Assembly: GCF_001890385.1 (NCBI RefSeq)
Contig: NZ_CP018221.1
Location: 1,909,501-1,973,500, forward strand
DNA length: 64,000 bases
Origin: Tardibacter chloracetimidivorans
GTDB taxonomy: Bacteria > Pseudomonadota > Alphaproteobacteria > Sphingomonadales > Sphingomonadaceae
Reading direction: 5' to 3'
In this document: positions 34,203-42,412 of the stretch, piece by piece
How positions within the stretch are numbered: position 1 is the first letter of the stretch
Layout of the letters: each line of letters starts with the position of its first letter
The notes under the pieces: model-generated
The model's database searches: none
Told to the model about the DNA's origin: nothing
Seen by the model: the letters and a program-made list of their open reading frames with translations, nothing else
Position numbers and translations under genes: made by a program

Positions 34203-36209
34203 ATGACGATCACCACGACATCCCGGCAGGCTGGCCCGTTTGCGGGCACTGGAAATGCTGCGGCTCTGCCGTTCGCGTTCAAGGTCTTCGCGGCGAGCGA
34301 CATCGATGCGCGGAGGACTATCGACGGTGTAGAAGTCGAACTCGTTCAAGGGGTCGACTATACGGTCACCCTGAACGCCGACCAAGATGCGACCCCCGGT
34401 GGCATCGTCAACATAGTTGCCTCGGCTTATCCAGTCGGTGCGGATGTCTATATTACTTCCACCGTCGCCGCCACGCAGGGTACGAGCATCACAAGCCAGT
34501 CGGCCTTTTATCCCAAGGTCGTCGAGAACGCATTCGATCGTCTCACCATTCTGATCCAGCAGCTCAAAGGTGGCGTTTCGCGCGCGCTATTGCTGCCGAT
34601 TGGTGAAAACAATCTCGTTCTTCCAACCATTACGAAGCGCGCCGGTAAGTACCTAGGGTTCGGCACAAACGGCGAGTTGCTCGCAATCGACACGTCGGCC
34701 ACACCGCCGTTCACCGTGGATGATGCAGCGCAGATCAGCAGCGATGTCAGCGTATTGCAAGACATCCTCAATAAGCTCCAGTTCCTCGGTGACGATACCG
34801 GATCGGTCACGCGCACGCTCAACTCGGTTCTGGCTGATCGCGTCAGCGTGAAGTCGTTCGGTGCCATTGGCGACGGCGCGCTGCATCCCCTTTCCGAGCG
34901 GTTCGGTTCCCTTGCAGCGGCGCAGGCGGTCTATCCGCACGCCACCGCGCTCACCGATAGCATCGATTGGGCGGCCGGTCAGGCCGCGCTCAACACCAAC
35001 CGGCGTGTCTGGTGGCCGCATGGCGACTACCGGATGAACAAGACGCTCAACGGCGGTTACCATTGCCACCTTGAGGGCGAAGTCGGCGCGGCCCGCACGA
35101 AGCTGTACAACACCGCCGGGCTCCCGGTGCTCAAGCACGCAGCGACCAACGAATACAGCACAATCGAGAACCTGACGTTCGACGGCACCGGAGCAACCGG
35201 TATCGTCGGCAACAACGGCTACGTCGAATATATCTCTACGCTGACGCTGCGGAACTGCCATTTCACTAAGGATTTGGCCGTCTGCCTCGACGCGAACTTC
35301 ATTTATCTCCAGGCGCACAACTGCACGTTCGGTTACTTCGGCACGACCGCGCACGCGACACACCGGCACGTAAAATCGATATTCAACGGAGGACTGTTCA
35401 CCAACCTCAACAAGATGGTGAACTGCAAATTCTTCAACGGCGCGGCCACCGTCGCCTCTATCGAGATCAATGCCGGAACGATGTGGCGCTTCGAAGAGTG
35501 TGATTGGACGCTTTGCGGGCGCATCCTGCTGGCGACGAACGTCTCGGGGCTGATCGTAGAGAACTGCTATTCCGAGCAGTGCGCACATTCGGTCTCGCTG
35601 TTCGAGCTGGTCACGAACCGCACCCGCGCTGAAATCCGAGGGGGGAGCCATACCAACGGCGGGCACACCGGTGCGTTTGTGAGGTACACCAACGATGCGT
35701 CGGTGCTCCTCGATACAGTCGACATTGTACTATCGGCGACCGCCTTCGTCCTGACCAACTCGGGGACAGGGAGCCACAGCCTCGACGGGCGGCGCGCGAC
35801 GGCCAAGAACTGCCGGTATCAGGGCAACCCGTCAGACCCGCTTGTCGCCAATCTGGACGACGTGCGGGAAGGCGTCTCGCGCACGTGGACCCCGACGCAG
35901 AGCGGCTTCACAATCACAGGCACCGTCACGCTCTCCGGTGAGTTTTCGCTGATCGGCAACACGGTGTTCTTCGCCATAAAAGCGACGCCGAGCGGTGGGG
36001 GCACGATAGCGAACGGCGCTGCGGGGACAGCATATTTCAACCTCCCGCCGGGGCTCACGCCGCGCGCGCAGACCGCCGCTCCGGGCGTCGATGAGGTGGG
36101 CAACACCGGTTTCGGTGCTGGCTTGGTGCACGTGAACGGCCGCTACTACCCCGTCGGTTTCGCGGCGCAGAGCGGCAACATCCTTTTCTCGGGTTTCTAT
36201 TTCATATGA
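34203..36209 (+). CDS. Tailspike with T7-fibre-like N-terminus and beta-helix (668 aa)
   Basis: Residues 1 to about 150 (SRQAGPFAGTGNAAALPFAFKVF, then VDYTVTLNADQ) match the head-binding domain of T7-type tail fibres that docks on the nozzle. From about residue 216 a right-handed parallel beta-helix begins (SVKSFGAIGDG, then coils like LRNCHFTKDLAVCLD), as in pectate-lyase-like polysaccharide depolymerases. A small C-terminal beta domain may trimerise it. It should bind and possibly cut surface glycan of the host; active site not identified. Confidence 0.88.
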   Translation: MTITTTSRQAGPFAGTGNAAALPFAFKVFAASDIDARRTIDGVEVELVQGVDYTVTLNADQDATPGGIVNIVASAYPVGADVYITSTVAATQGTSITSQSAFYPKVVENAFDRLTILIQQLKGGVSRALLLPIGENNLVLPTITKRAGKYLGFGTNGELLAIDTSATPPFTVDDAAQISSDVSVLQDILNKLQFLGDDTGSVTRTLNSVLADRVSVKSFGAIGDGALHPLSERFGSLAAAQAVYPHATALTDSIDWAAGQAALNTNRRVWWPHGDYRMNKTLNGGYHCHLEGEVGAARTKLYNTAGLPVLKHAATNEYSTIENLTFDGTGATGIVGNNGYVEYISTLTLRNCHFTKDLAVCLDANFIYLQAHNCTFGYFGTTAHATHRHVKSIFNGGLFTNLNKMVNCKFFNGAATVASIEINAGTMWRFEECDWTLCGRILLATNVSGLIVENCYSEQCAHSVSLFELVTNRTRAEIRGGSHTNGGHTGAFVRYTNDASVLLDTVDIVLSATAFVLTNSGTGSHSLDGRRATAKNCRYQGNPSDPLVANLDDVREGVSRTWTPTQSGFTITGTVTLSGEFSLIGNTVFFAIKATPSGGGTIANGAAGTAYFNLPPGLTPRAQTAAPGVDEVGNTGFGAGLVHVNGRYYPVGFAAQSGNILFSGFYFI

Positions 36210-36219
36210 GGGCGCTTCG

Positions 36220-36504
36220 ATGGACGTTGCTGCGATAATCACTGCTCTTTGCGGCACCCTTCTTCCCATCGGCGGCGGCATAGCCTTTGTATGGAACAAG
36301 GTGTCGTCGCGCTTCGAAGCCATCGAAGCAAAGCTCGATGCCTGCGAGCAGCGGGACAAGGCGAACGCAGAACGCCGGGCGGTGCAGGCCACGGCCATTG
36401 ATCTGATGCTGGACGAGCTCCAGCGCATCGCGCCGATGAGCGCGGTGTTGGCGCATGTGCGCTCACTGGTCGACAAGCTTAAGGCCGACACCCATGAACA
36501 TTGA
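36220..36504 (+). CDS. Candidate holin or holin-like membrane protein (94 aa)
   Basis: One N-terminal membrane helix (AAIITALCGTLLPIGGGIAFVW) followed by a charged coiled coil (FEAIEAKLDACEQRDKANAE) and a C-terminal helical stretch ending Thr-His-Glu-His. This single-span design and the position before the endolysin fit class III-like or other small holins. It overlaps the endolysin start by 11 bases. Confidence 0.68.
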   Translation: MDVAAIITALCGTLLPIGGGIAFVWNKVSSRFEAIEAKLDACEQRDKANAERRAVQATAIDLMLDELQRIAPMSAVLAHVRSLVDKLKADTHEH

Positions 36505-37015
36505 GGCCGAGCTCGAAGAGCTGCTCAAGCGGGAGGGCGGTTACGTCAACCACCCGGCGGATCGTGGCGGACCTACCAACTTCGGCATAACGCAGGCCGT
36601 AGCTCGCGCCACTGGCTATGCGGGCGATATGCGAAACCTGCCGCGCGAAACCGCTAAGGCGATATACCGCAAGCAGTATTGGACCGCACCGGGCTTCGAC
36701 CGGATCGACCGCCTGGCTCCCGCCGTCGCGGCCGAGCTGTTCGACACCGGGGTGAACATGGGCACCGGCGTCGCGGCGCGGTTCCTCCAGCGGGCGCTCA
36801 ACACCTTCTCCGGCGGTCTGGTGGTCGACGGGCAGATCGGGCAGAAGACCCTTGATGCGCTCTCTGCCTTCCTGCTCAAGCGCGGCAACCGGGGGCACCT
36901 TAATCTGGTCAAGGTGCTGAACGGCTTTCAGGTCGAACGGTACGCCGAGATCGTCGAGAAGAACCCAAGTCAGCGCGCATTCTTCTACGGCTGGATCGAC
37001 GCGAGGGTCGCGTGA
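36494..37015 (+). CDS. GH108 endolysin (173 aa)
   Basis: Muramidase-type lysin: EGGYVNHPADRGGPTNFGIT is the signature of glycoside hydrolase family 108, with the catalytic Glu in REGGY at about residue 13. The C-terminal part (about 95-170, DGQIGQKTLDALSAF) is a peptidoglycan-binding domain of the type that accompanies GH108. No signal peptide is present, so export would rely on the holin. Start at 36494 overlaps the holin gene; a longer in-frame start at 36455 lies inside it. Confidence 0.92.
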   Translation: MNIEAELEELLKREGGYVNHPADRGGPTNFGITQAVARATGYAGDMRNLPRETAKAIYRKQYWTAPGFDRIDRLAPAVAAELFDTGVNMGTGVAARFLQRALNTFSGGLVVDGQIGQKTLDALSAFLLKRGNRGHLNLVKVLNGFQVERYAEIVEKNPSQRAFFYGWIDARVA

Positions 37016-37500
37016 TCGCGCTACCCATCAGCCCCAAACTCATTGGCGTCGGGCTGCTCGTCGCCGCCCTCGGCGTGCAGACATATCGACTGCACGACAT
37101 GACCGCCAAGCGCGACGCCGCTGTCGCCGCGAAGAAGCTTCAAATTGCGGCATATCGCGAGGCCGCTGTGCGCGTCACGCTGCGCCATCAAGAAGCCGCG
37201 CGCCAAACCGAGCAGGAACAGCAAAGGATAAGCACCGATGCGAGCACTGATTATCAGCAGCGCCTTGCTGCTGTGCGCCTGCGGGCCAAAGCCGCAGCCG
37301 ATACCCGTAGCGCCGGAGCAGCCCATCTGCCCGGCGTTCCCGACGCCACCGGCGGACCTGATGGTGCCGCCTGTCAGGCTGGACTTTCTCCCGCCGACGC
37401 GCTGACCGCCACCGAACAGGCGATCCAGCTCGACGCGCTCCAGAAATGGGTGCGCAAGCAACAGGCCGTGGGAAAAGTCGTGGACAAATTAGGGGAATGA
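37012..37500 (+). CDS. Rz: Inner-membrane spanin Rz (162 aa)
   Basis: GTG start overlaps the endolysin stop (GTGA). An N-terminal membrane anchor (LIGVGLLVAALGVQTYRL, residues 9-26) is followed by a long periplasmic helix (RDAAVAAKKLQIAAYREAAV onward), which is the i-spanin design. The outer-membrane partner Rz1 is encoded inside it in the +1 frame. Together they fuse inner and outer membranes in the last lysis step. Confidence 0.85.
   Translation: MIALPISPKLIGVGLLVAALGVQTYRLHDMTAKRDAAVAAKKLQIAAYREAAVRVTLRHQEAARQTEQEQQRISTDASTDYQQRLAAVRLRAKAAADTRSAGAAHLPGVPDATGGPDGAACQAGLSPADALTATEQAIQLDALQKWVRKQQAVGKVVDKLGE
37238..37405 (+). CDS. Rz1: Outer-membrane spanin Rz1 lipoprotein, embedded in Rz (55 aa)
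   Basis: In the +1 frame of Rz, an ATG at 37238 opens a 55-residue protein. A short signal MRALIISSALLL leads to lipobox LCAC with the lipidated Cys at residue 15, followed by a Pro-rich mature part (KPQPIPVAPEQP, then PAFPTPPADLMVPP). Embedded, proline-rich and lipidated is the classic Rz1 arrangement. The gene is wholly contained in Rz (37012-37500). Confidence 0.88.
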   Translation: MRALIISSALLLCACGPKPQPIPVAPEQPICPAFPTPPADLMVPPVRLDFLPPTR

Positions 37501-37520
37501 AGGGGAACGCAGGGTTATAG

Positions 37521-37542
37521 AAGCGCGCATTTCCGCGCTTTT
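37521..37542 (+). terminator. Rho-independent terminator after the lysis genes
   Basis: AAGCGCG (37521-37527) pairs with CGCGCTT (37534-37540) around loop CATTTC, followed by TT (four consecutive Ts at 37539-37542). It lies 20 bases after the Rz stop and ends the late transcript. The T-tract is short. Confidence 0.65.
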
Positions 37543-37563
37543 CACGCCCCTCGTTTCCCCCTA

Positions 37564-37603
37564 CTACCCCTCGAAACGGGTTCGAGTCCCGTAGGGGTCA
37601 CCA
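37564..37603 (+). other. tRNA 3'-end sequence, attachment site shared by prophage and ICE
   Basis: ACGGG-TTCGAGT-CCCGT (37576-37592) is a T-arm, AGGGGTC (37593-37599) the 3' acceptor strand, A37600 the discriminator base and CCA 37601-37603 the genomically encoded tail. The 5' half (GACCCCT, D-arm, anticodon arm) is missing upstream, so this is a tRNA 3' fragment left by site-specific integration. It separates the phage lysis end from the ICE integrase. The tRNA identity cannot be read from the fragment. Confidence 0.85.
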
Positions 37604-37694
37604 TCGGCGCTTCCCAAGAGGCGCCAGAAGATGCCATAAATGGCTGTTTTCTGCGGGTTTTATGTGGTATAGTGATCCCATTCAGGGCGGCTGG

Positions 37695-37737
37695 CTACCA
37701 CTACATACCAGCGTATCGATGGTATATCTGATGGTAG
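37695..37737 (+). promoter_or_regulatory. Nested inverted repeats upstream of the integrase
   Basis: CTACCA (37695) and TACCA (37706) face TGGTA (37720) and TGGTAG (37732) almost symmetrically around 37716. They could be arm-type integrase sites or an operator for the integrase promoter; a -10-like TATAGT lies at about 37668. The whole gap 37604-37767 has no gene. Confidence 0.5.
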
Positions 37738-37767
37738 GTCGCCGCTCCCCATGTGGGAGATACCATC

Positions 37768-39000
37768 ATGGCTTTGACCGCCGTAGCCATCAGGAACGCC
37801 AAAGGGCGTGCCAAACCTTACAAGCTGAGCGATAGCGACGGCCTGTATCTTCTCGTTTCGCCGAACGGGGCGCGCTACTGGCGGATGAACTATCGCCGCT
37901 TCGGCAAGCAAAAGACGCTGTCGTTCGGCGTCTATCCGGACACCGGCCTCGCCGAGGCCCGCGAACAGCGTGACGCAGCCCGCAAAGTTCTGGCGCGCGG
38001 GGAAGATCCCGGCGAGCGGATCAAGCTGGACCGCATCGCCGCAACCGTCGCGGCCTCCAACAGCTTCAAGGCCGTCGCAGACGAATGGCTGGAGAAGGTT
38101 GAGCGCGAGGGCCGCTCGGCGGTCACCATGAAGAAGCTGCGCTGGCTGCTCGACTTCATCAACACCTCGATCGGCAAGCGCCCTATCGCCTCGATCTCCG
38201 CACAGGAGCTGCTGGTGATGCTCCGAAAAATGGAAGGCAAGGGACGCTACGAGACGGCAAAGCGGCTGCGCAGCACATGCAGCCAGATATTTCGCTACGC
38301 CATCGCCACGGCGCGCGCCGAGCGCGACGTGGCCGCCGACCTGCGCGGGGCACTCATCGCTCCCCAGCCTGTCCACCGGGCAGCGATCACCGGTGCCGAG
38401 GGGGCGGGCGGCTTACTGCGCGCCATCGAAACGTTCGAGGGGCATGTTAATACCAAGGCGGCGCTTCGCCTTTTGCCGCATGTGTTCGTCCGACCGGGCG
38501 AGCTGCGCCATGCCGAATGGGCGGACTTCGACTTCGACAAGGCGCTTTGGACGATCCCGAAGCACAAGACCAAGATGCGGCGAGATCACACCATTCCATT
38601 GTCCCGGCAAGCGATCGCCATTCTCGAAACGATCGAGCACGACGCGAACTACAGCCGTTACTTGTTCCCTTCCCTGCGTTCCGTCGATCGGCCGATGTCG
38701 GAGAATACGATCAATGCCGCGCTTCGGCGCATGGGGTTCGCGCAGGATGAAATGACGGGCCACGGCTTCCGTGCGATGGCTGCCACGCTCCTGAACGAGA
38801 TGGGCATTTGGCATCCCGATGCGATCGAGCGGCAGCTTGCGCACTGCGACAACAACTCCGTTCGCCGTGCCTATACCCGCGGGGAATATTGGGAGGAGCG
38901 CGTGCGCATGATGCAGCACTGGTCCGACCACCTCGATTTCCTGCGCGACGGCGCTAAGGTGATCAAAGGGGAGTTCCGCAAGAGGAAGGCCGGAAAGTAA
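37768..39000 (+). CDS. int: P4-type tyrosine integrase of the ICE (410 aa)
   Basis: Site-specific recombinase that targets the tRNA 3' end. N-terminal DUF4102 arm-binding domain (GRAKPYKLSDSDGLYLLVSPNG, FGVYPDTGLAEAREQR), SAM-like core-binding domain at about 100-190, catalytic domain with Arg in VRPGELRHAEW, HGFRAMAATLL and the nucleophile Tyr in RRAYTRGEYWEER. Start at 37768 has GGAG 8 bases upstream; a GTG at 37753 is possible but without a good site. Placement directly beside the tRNA fragment, pointing into the element, assigns it to the ICE rather than the prophage. Confidence 0.93.
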   Translation: MALTAVAIRNAKGRAKPYKLSDSDGLYLLVSPNGARYWRMNYRRFGKQKTLSFGVYPDTGLAEAREQRDAARKVLARGEDPGERIKLDRIAATVAASNSFKAVADEWLEKVEREGRSAVTMKKLRWLLDFINTSIGKRPIASISAQELLVMLRKMEGKGRYETAKRLRSTCSQIFRYAIATARAERDVAADLRGALIAPQPVHRAAITGAEGAGGLLRAIETFEGHVNTKAALRLLPHVFVRPGELRHAEWADFDFDKALWTIPKHKTKMRRDHTIPLSRQAIAILETIEHDANYSRYLFPSLRSVDRPMSENTINAALRRMGFAQDEMTGHGFRAMAATLLNEMGIWHPDAIERQLAHCDNNSVRRAYTRGEYWEERVRMMQHWSDHLDFLRDGAKVIKGEFRKRKAGK

Positions 39001-39012
39001 TCCGGCCGGGGG

Positions 39013-39213
39013 TCAGTCATCGTCTGAGCGATAGGCTTTGGGATCGGCGATCCATCGGTTGACCGCCGATTCGAACCAGCCCGTTCCGCGGGTGCTGATC
39101 GGCACCTGACGCGGGAAGGTCCCTTCCTCGATCTTTCGGTAGAGTGTCGAACGGGTCAGGCCGGTGCGGTCGAGCACCGCCTTAAGTCGGATAATTCGGT
39201 CGGTGGCGACCAT
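39013..39213 (-). CDS. AlpA-family regulator / excisionase-like protein (66 aa)
   Basis: MerR/AlpA-type helix-turn-helix: RIIRLKAVLDRTGLTRSTLYRKIEEGTFP then a GTGWFESAVNRWIAD wing. AlpA proteins activate or aid excision of integrated elements through the integrase gene. It is the last gene of the leftward transfer operon and convergent with the integrase, 12 bases from its stop, an arrangement common in ICEs. Confidence 0.9.
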   Translation of the reverse strand: MVATDRIIRLKAVLDRTGLTRSTLYRKIEEGTFPRQVPISTRGTGWFESAVNRWIADPKAYRSDDD

Positions 39214-39256
39214 AGGTCAGTCTCCTATTCCATCGGCGGTCTTGGATTTCGGGTGC

Positions 39257-39481
39257 CTAGTCGCCGCCTCTGCCCTTGCGCGCGCGCCGGAAGGCCGGAT
39301 CGCTTTCGAGGAAGCTGGCGAGCATGAACGGGATCAGTTCCGCGATGCCTTCCTGCTTGCCGTAGGCGGCCTCGTAAGCTTCGCTGTAGCGCCCAAGATC
39401 GGCGTGGAGTTGGGGGCTCAGGAGGATGGTGAGCTTCACCGGCGTTCGATCCGGCAGCCGCGGAAGTTTTATGTCCGCCAT
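39257..39481 (-). CDS. DUF2274 protein of the trb operon (74 aa)
   Basis: Short protein (LPDRTPVKLTILLSPQLHADL, then EGIAELIPFMLASFLESDPAF) that matches DUF2274, almost always found after TrbI in alpha- and betaproteobacterial ICEs. It looks like a ribbon-helix-helix-type fold and may regulate the operon; exact role unknown. TrbI stops 2 bases before its start. Confidence 0.88.
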   Translation of the reverse strand: MADIKLPRLPDRTPVKLTILLSPQLHADLGRYSEAYEAAYGKQEGIAELIPFMLASFLESDPAFRRARKGRGGD

Positions 39482-39483
39482 CG

Positions 39484-40722
39484 CTACCGCCCGGCCGTCT
39501 CCCAGGGCCGCCCAACTATGATGTCCTTGTGAACGACAATTCTGAGCGGCCAGCCGGGACGCACCCGCAAGGTCGGCTGAATATTGAGGTTGCGCGTGAC
39601 GAGCTGATCGCCGGCGCGCGCGCCGCTCTGCTGGGCGGACTCGCGTATCGCGCGGACGAGGTCGCTTTCGGTCCTGCCGAACCTGAGTTCGGTGCCAACG
39701 CCGAGCAGCGTCGATAGCGCAACGCCCTTCAAGAGCTGCCAGGTATGGCGATCGATCCGGTCCGACAGGCCGGCATAGCCCTGCGTATCGGTGGCCGGCA
39801 CGTTGTCTATGCGGATAGAAGATCCGTCGGGCAAAATAATCCGCTGCCACACGACCAGCGCCCTGCTCTGCCCGAACGCCACCACGCTGTCATAGCTGCC
39901 GATCAGCCGCGATCCTTGCGGAATGAGCAAGGTCCGTCCGGCCACGCTGTCATAGACGTTCTCCGTGACTTGCGCCGTTACAAGGCCGGGGAGATCGGAG
40001 TTGAGCCCGGTTATCAGGCTGGCCGCGATGACGCTGCCGGCATGGAGCGTCCACGGCGAAACCGGCTGCGCGAGCGCGTGCGGATTGACGTCGTCGTCGC
40101 GTTTGGCGCGGCCGACCAGCTCGTTCTTGCGTTGCTGCCCATTGGGATCGGGATCAGGCGCGGCACGCGCTGGAGTCGCCTCGGGCACTCCGGCGCTGGC
40201 GGCATCGGCACCCCGCGCGGCAGAGGCCGCGCGCGCTGTCGCACCGGCGATCTGCAACATCACGCCCGACTCCCGCGCGGCGCGCTGCTCGGCCACGATG
40301 CGCTGGCGCTCGGCCTCCGCTTCCTGTGCGGCGCGCTGGGCGGCGTCGGCCGCGGGATCGACCGGCGGCATGGCTGCTCCGGTCTCGCGCTGATGATTGA
40401 GGATCGGTCGCCCGAGATCGCCGGGTAACGGCGCCCCTAAGCGCGGCACGTCGCCATAGCTCGCCGGAGCGCCCGCCAAGGCATCGGGCGGTGCCTTCGC
40501 CGCGACCTGCCGGTCATCGCCGGAGGCGCCCACGCTGAGGGTGGTGGGTTTCAAGGCGAGCCATGCGACGCCGGCGATCGCGGTTGAGCCGGCGGCCGCA
40601 AGCGCAACGATCCCGCCGCGCCGGAATCGGGTCACGCGGCCCGGCGTCGCTCGAAGGACGAGCGTTTCCGGGTCCGACTTCGTGGGCGATGGGGCGGCGG
40701 GCGGGACACTCGTATCGGTCAC
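39484..40722 (-). CDS. trbI: TrbI, mating-pore outer-core protein (412 aa)
   Basis: VirB10/TrbI family: cytoplasmic N-terminus, one membrane helix (IVALAAAGSTAIAGVAWLAL, about 40-60), a proline/alanine-rich periplasmic linker, and the conserved C-terminal beta-barrel (SVIAASLITGLNSDLPG, LLIPQGSRLIGSYDS, DRIDRHTWQLLKG). It spans both membranes and gates the channel. GTG start at 40722 overlaps the TrbG stop (GTGA). Confidence 0.92.
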   Translation of the reverse strand: MTDTSVPPAAPSPTKSDPETLVLRATPGRVTRFRRGGIVALAAAGSTAIAGVAWLALKPTTLSVGASGDDRQVAAKAPPDALAGAPASYGDVPRLGAPLPGDLGRPILNHQRETGAAMPPVDPAADAAQRAAQEAEAERQRIVAEQRAARESGVMLQIAGATARAASAARGADAASAGVPEATPARAAPDPDPNGQQRKNELVGRAKRDDDVNPHALAQPVSPWTLHAGSVIAASLITGLNSDLPGLVTAQVTENVYDSVAGRTLLIPQGSRLIGSYDSVVAFGQSRALVVWQRIILPDGSSIRIDNVPATDTQGYAGLSDRIDRHTWQLLKGVALSTLLGVGTELRFGRTESDLVRAIRESAQQSGARAGDQLVTRNLNIQPTLRVRPGWPLRIVVHKDIIVGRPWETAGR

Positions 40723-41570
40723 GACGCCCTCCCGGCCCTGCGGCGCGACCGCTGGTCGGACGCGCGCTCGATGCGAACTATCTGCTGACGCTTGCCGCCA
40801 AGACGCAGCTCGGCAGAAGCGAACAGGCGGTCCACCACATAGTAGCGGCCGGCGACGCGGTAGTTGACGAGGCTCACTTCGCGGTCTTCGCCGATGACGA
40901 ACAGCGGAGGCGCCTCGCCGACCGCGATGGATGGGGCGAACTCGATATAGGTCTGCCGCCCGTCGTCGAATGCGCGGACCGGCCGCCAAGACGGCCGGTC
41001 GCCGGAAATGGCATAGTTGAAGTTGAGGCTTTCGACCGCAAGGCCGCTGGCGACGGGCTGCGCGGCGATCGCCCCCTCCTGGCTGCGCCGAAGCGCGATC
41101 AACTCGTCCTGCGGATAAGTCCAGGAGATCGCCGCCATCGCCGTCGTCGGCGTGCTTTCGAGCTGGATGTGATAGGCGCGCCGGTCGGTGGTGATGAAAA
41201 GGTTGGTGCGCAGCCCGGCCGAGAACGGCTTCACCAAGATATGCGTGCGCCGGCTGGTGCCGCTGCCGCTGGTCGTGTCGCCGACGGTCCAGCGCACCGT
41301 GTCGCCGGCGGCGACCGATGTGACCGTTTCGCCCGGCTGCAAGGCGATGTCAGTGACGCGCTCTGGCGCCGTAAAGAGCCGATACAGGACACCCTCGCTA
41401 TAGGGATAGACCTGAACAGCGTTCACGTATCCGGCGCTCGACGGCTCGCGGAGAGCTGCCCGATTGGCGGCGGCAACGCGAGCGGTCGGCGATACCGCTT
41501 CGCGGGTCTGCGCGGCAGCGGGAATGGCAAGCGCCAGCACGCTCGCCGACAGGATCGTGGCACGGATCAT
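40719..41570 (-). CDS. trbG: TrbG, VirB9-like outer-core protein (283 aa)
   Basis: N-terminal signal peptide (MIRATILSASVLALAIPAAA) and VirB9/TrbG beta domains: YSEGVLYRLFTAPERVTDIAL, LQPGETVTSVAAGDTVRW and the C-terminal ESLNFNYAISGDRPSWRP. It forms the outer-membrane ring of the type IV secretion core with TrbI. Overlaps the TrbF stop by 4 bases. Confidence 0.93.
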   Translation of the reverse strand: MIRATILSASVLALAIPAAAQTREAVSPTARVAAANRAALREPSSAGYVNAVQVYPYSEGVLYRLFTAPERVTDIALQPGETVTSVAAGDTVRWTVGDTTSGSGTSRRTHILVKPFSAGLRTNLFITTDRRAYHIQLESTPTTAMAAISWTYPQDELIALRRSQEGAIAAQPVASGLAVESLNFNYAISGDRPSWRPVRAFDDGRQTYIEFAPSIAVGEAPPLFVIGEDREVSLVNYRVAGRYYVVDRLFASAELRLGGKRQQIVRIERASDQRSRRRAGRAS

Positions 41571-42409
41571 TGGGCGTTCCTTTCGGGGGTCGGCGCGGCA
41601 TCGGGCAGCGCAAGATTCGGATCGAGCGGCGAGCCCTGCGGCACCGTCACGGGCGGCTGAGCCACGGGCGGCGCGAATGCTGGCGCGTCGTCGGTTGCGG
41701 TCGGTGTTGGCGGCGCGAGGGCGGGCGTTTCCAGCTCGCGGCTCCAGTCGATCGCGTCGACATAGAGGCCGAGCGGATTCTTGCGCAGAATGTCGGCGGA
41801 CCGGGGCGGCTGGATCTTGACCGTCACCATCGCCGTCCAGCGCGACGTGCTGGCGAGGCTGCCACGCTCATAGGCGCTCTCGGTCCACTTCACCTGAAAG
41901 CTGTTGTCCGATGCGCGGACCACGCTCGTGACCTGCACCGACACCGTGCGCCGTCCCACCTCCGCGAACGGATTGGCGGCGCGGGCATATTCGCCGAGGA
42001 ACAGCGAGCCCCGCTCGGTCGCGAAGTCGTAGGCCGACAGCCAGTTCTCGCGCATCAGCACGGCGTCGAGCGAGCGCGCGCGGATATTGGTGATGAAGCG
42101 GCCCAAGTGCCATGCGATCTGCGGGTCGGTCGGCCGATACTCCGCGCTGGCCGGTGTGACCGCCTGCGCCTGCCCGAGCTGATCGACCTCAACGACATAA
42201 GGGACGACGCGGCTCTGCATCGACTGCCACACCAAGGCGCCGGAGAGGCTGGTGGTGAGGAATAGCCCGCCAAAAGCCATCAGCCGCCAGTTGCGGGCCT
42301 GGACGCGGGCCGAACCGATCCGCTCGTCCCATAGCTGGCCGGCGCGCTGGTATGGCGTCTCCGGTTCGGGCGTTTGCCCATAGCGCTGCAACGCGCGTCT
42401 GAATCGCAT
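41567..42409 (-). CDS. trbF: TrbF, VirB8-like inner-membrane protein (280 aa)
   Basis: TrbF/VirB8 family: membrane helix at about 44-62 (LMAFGGLFLTTSLSGALVW), then a periplasmic NTF2-like domain (VVPYVVEVDQLGQ, WHLGRFITNIRARSLD, SAYERGSLASTSRWTAMVTV). The C-terminal about 50 residues are proline-rich, an extension relative to the core domain. Required for assembly of the mating pore. Confidence 0.92.
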   Translation of the reverse strand: MRFRRALQRYGQTPEPETPYQRAGQLWDERIGSARVQARNWRLMAFGGLFLTTSLSGALVWQSMQSRVVPYVVEVDQLGQAQAVTPASAEYRPTDPQIAWHLGRFITNIRARSLDAVLMRENWLSAYDFATERGSLFLGEYARAANPFAEVGRRTVSVQVTSVVRASDNSFQVKWTESAYERGSLASTSRWTAMVTVKIQPPRSADILRKNPLGLYVDAIDWSRELETPALAPPTPTATDDAPAFAPPVAQPPVTVPQGSPLDPNLALPDAAPTPERNAQ

Positions 42410-42412
42410 GAC

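Noticed and set aside
34203-36209. Diversity-generating retroelement, as in phage BPP-1 with which the head genes share similarity
   Set aside because: No reverse transcriptase gene and no template/variable repeat pair seen in the window; the receptor-binding protein is a beta-helix tailspike instead.
1-37500. T7-like single-subunit RNA polymerase system
   Set aside because: Despite T7-like tail gene order no RNA polymerase gene is visible, and the phage has repressor-controlled promoters of bacterial type; the left end of the prophage is not in view, so it cannot be excluded there.
37564-37603. Intact tRNA gene
   Set aside because: Only the T-arm, acceptor 3' strand and CCA are present; no D-arm, anticodon arm or 5' acceptor strand can be found upstream.
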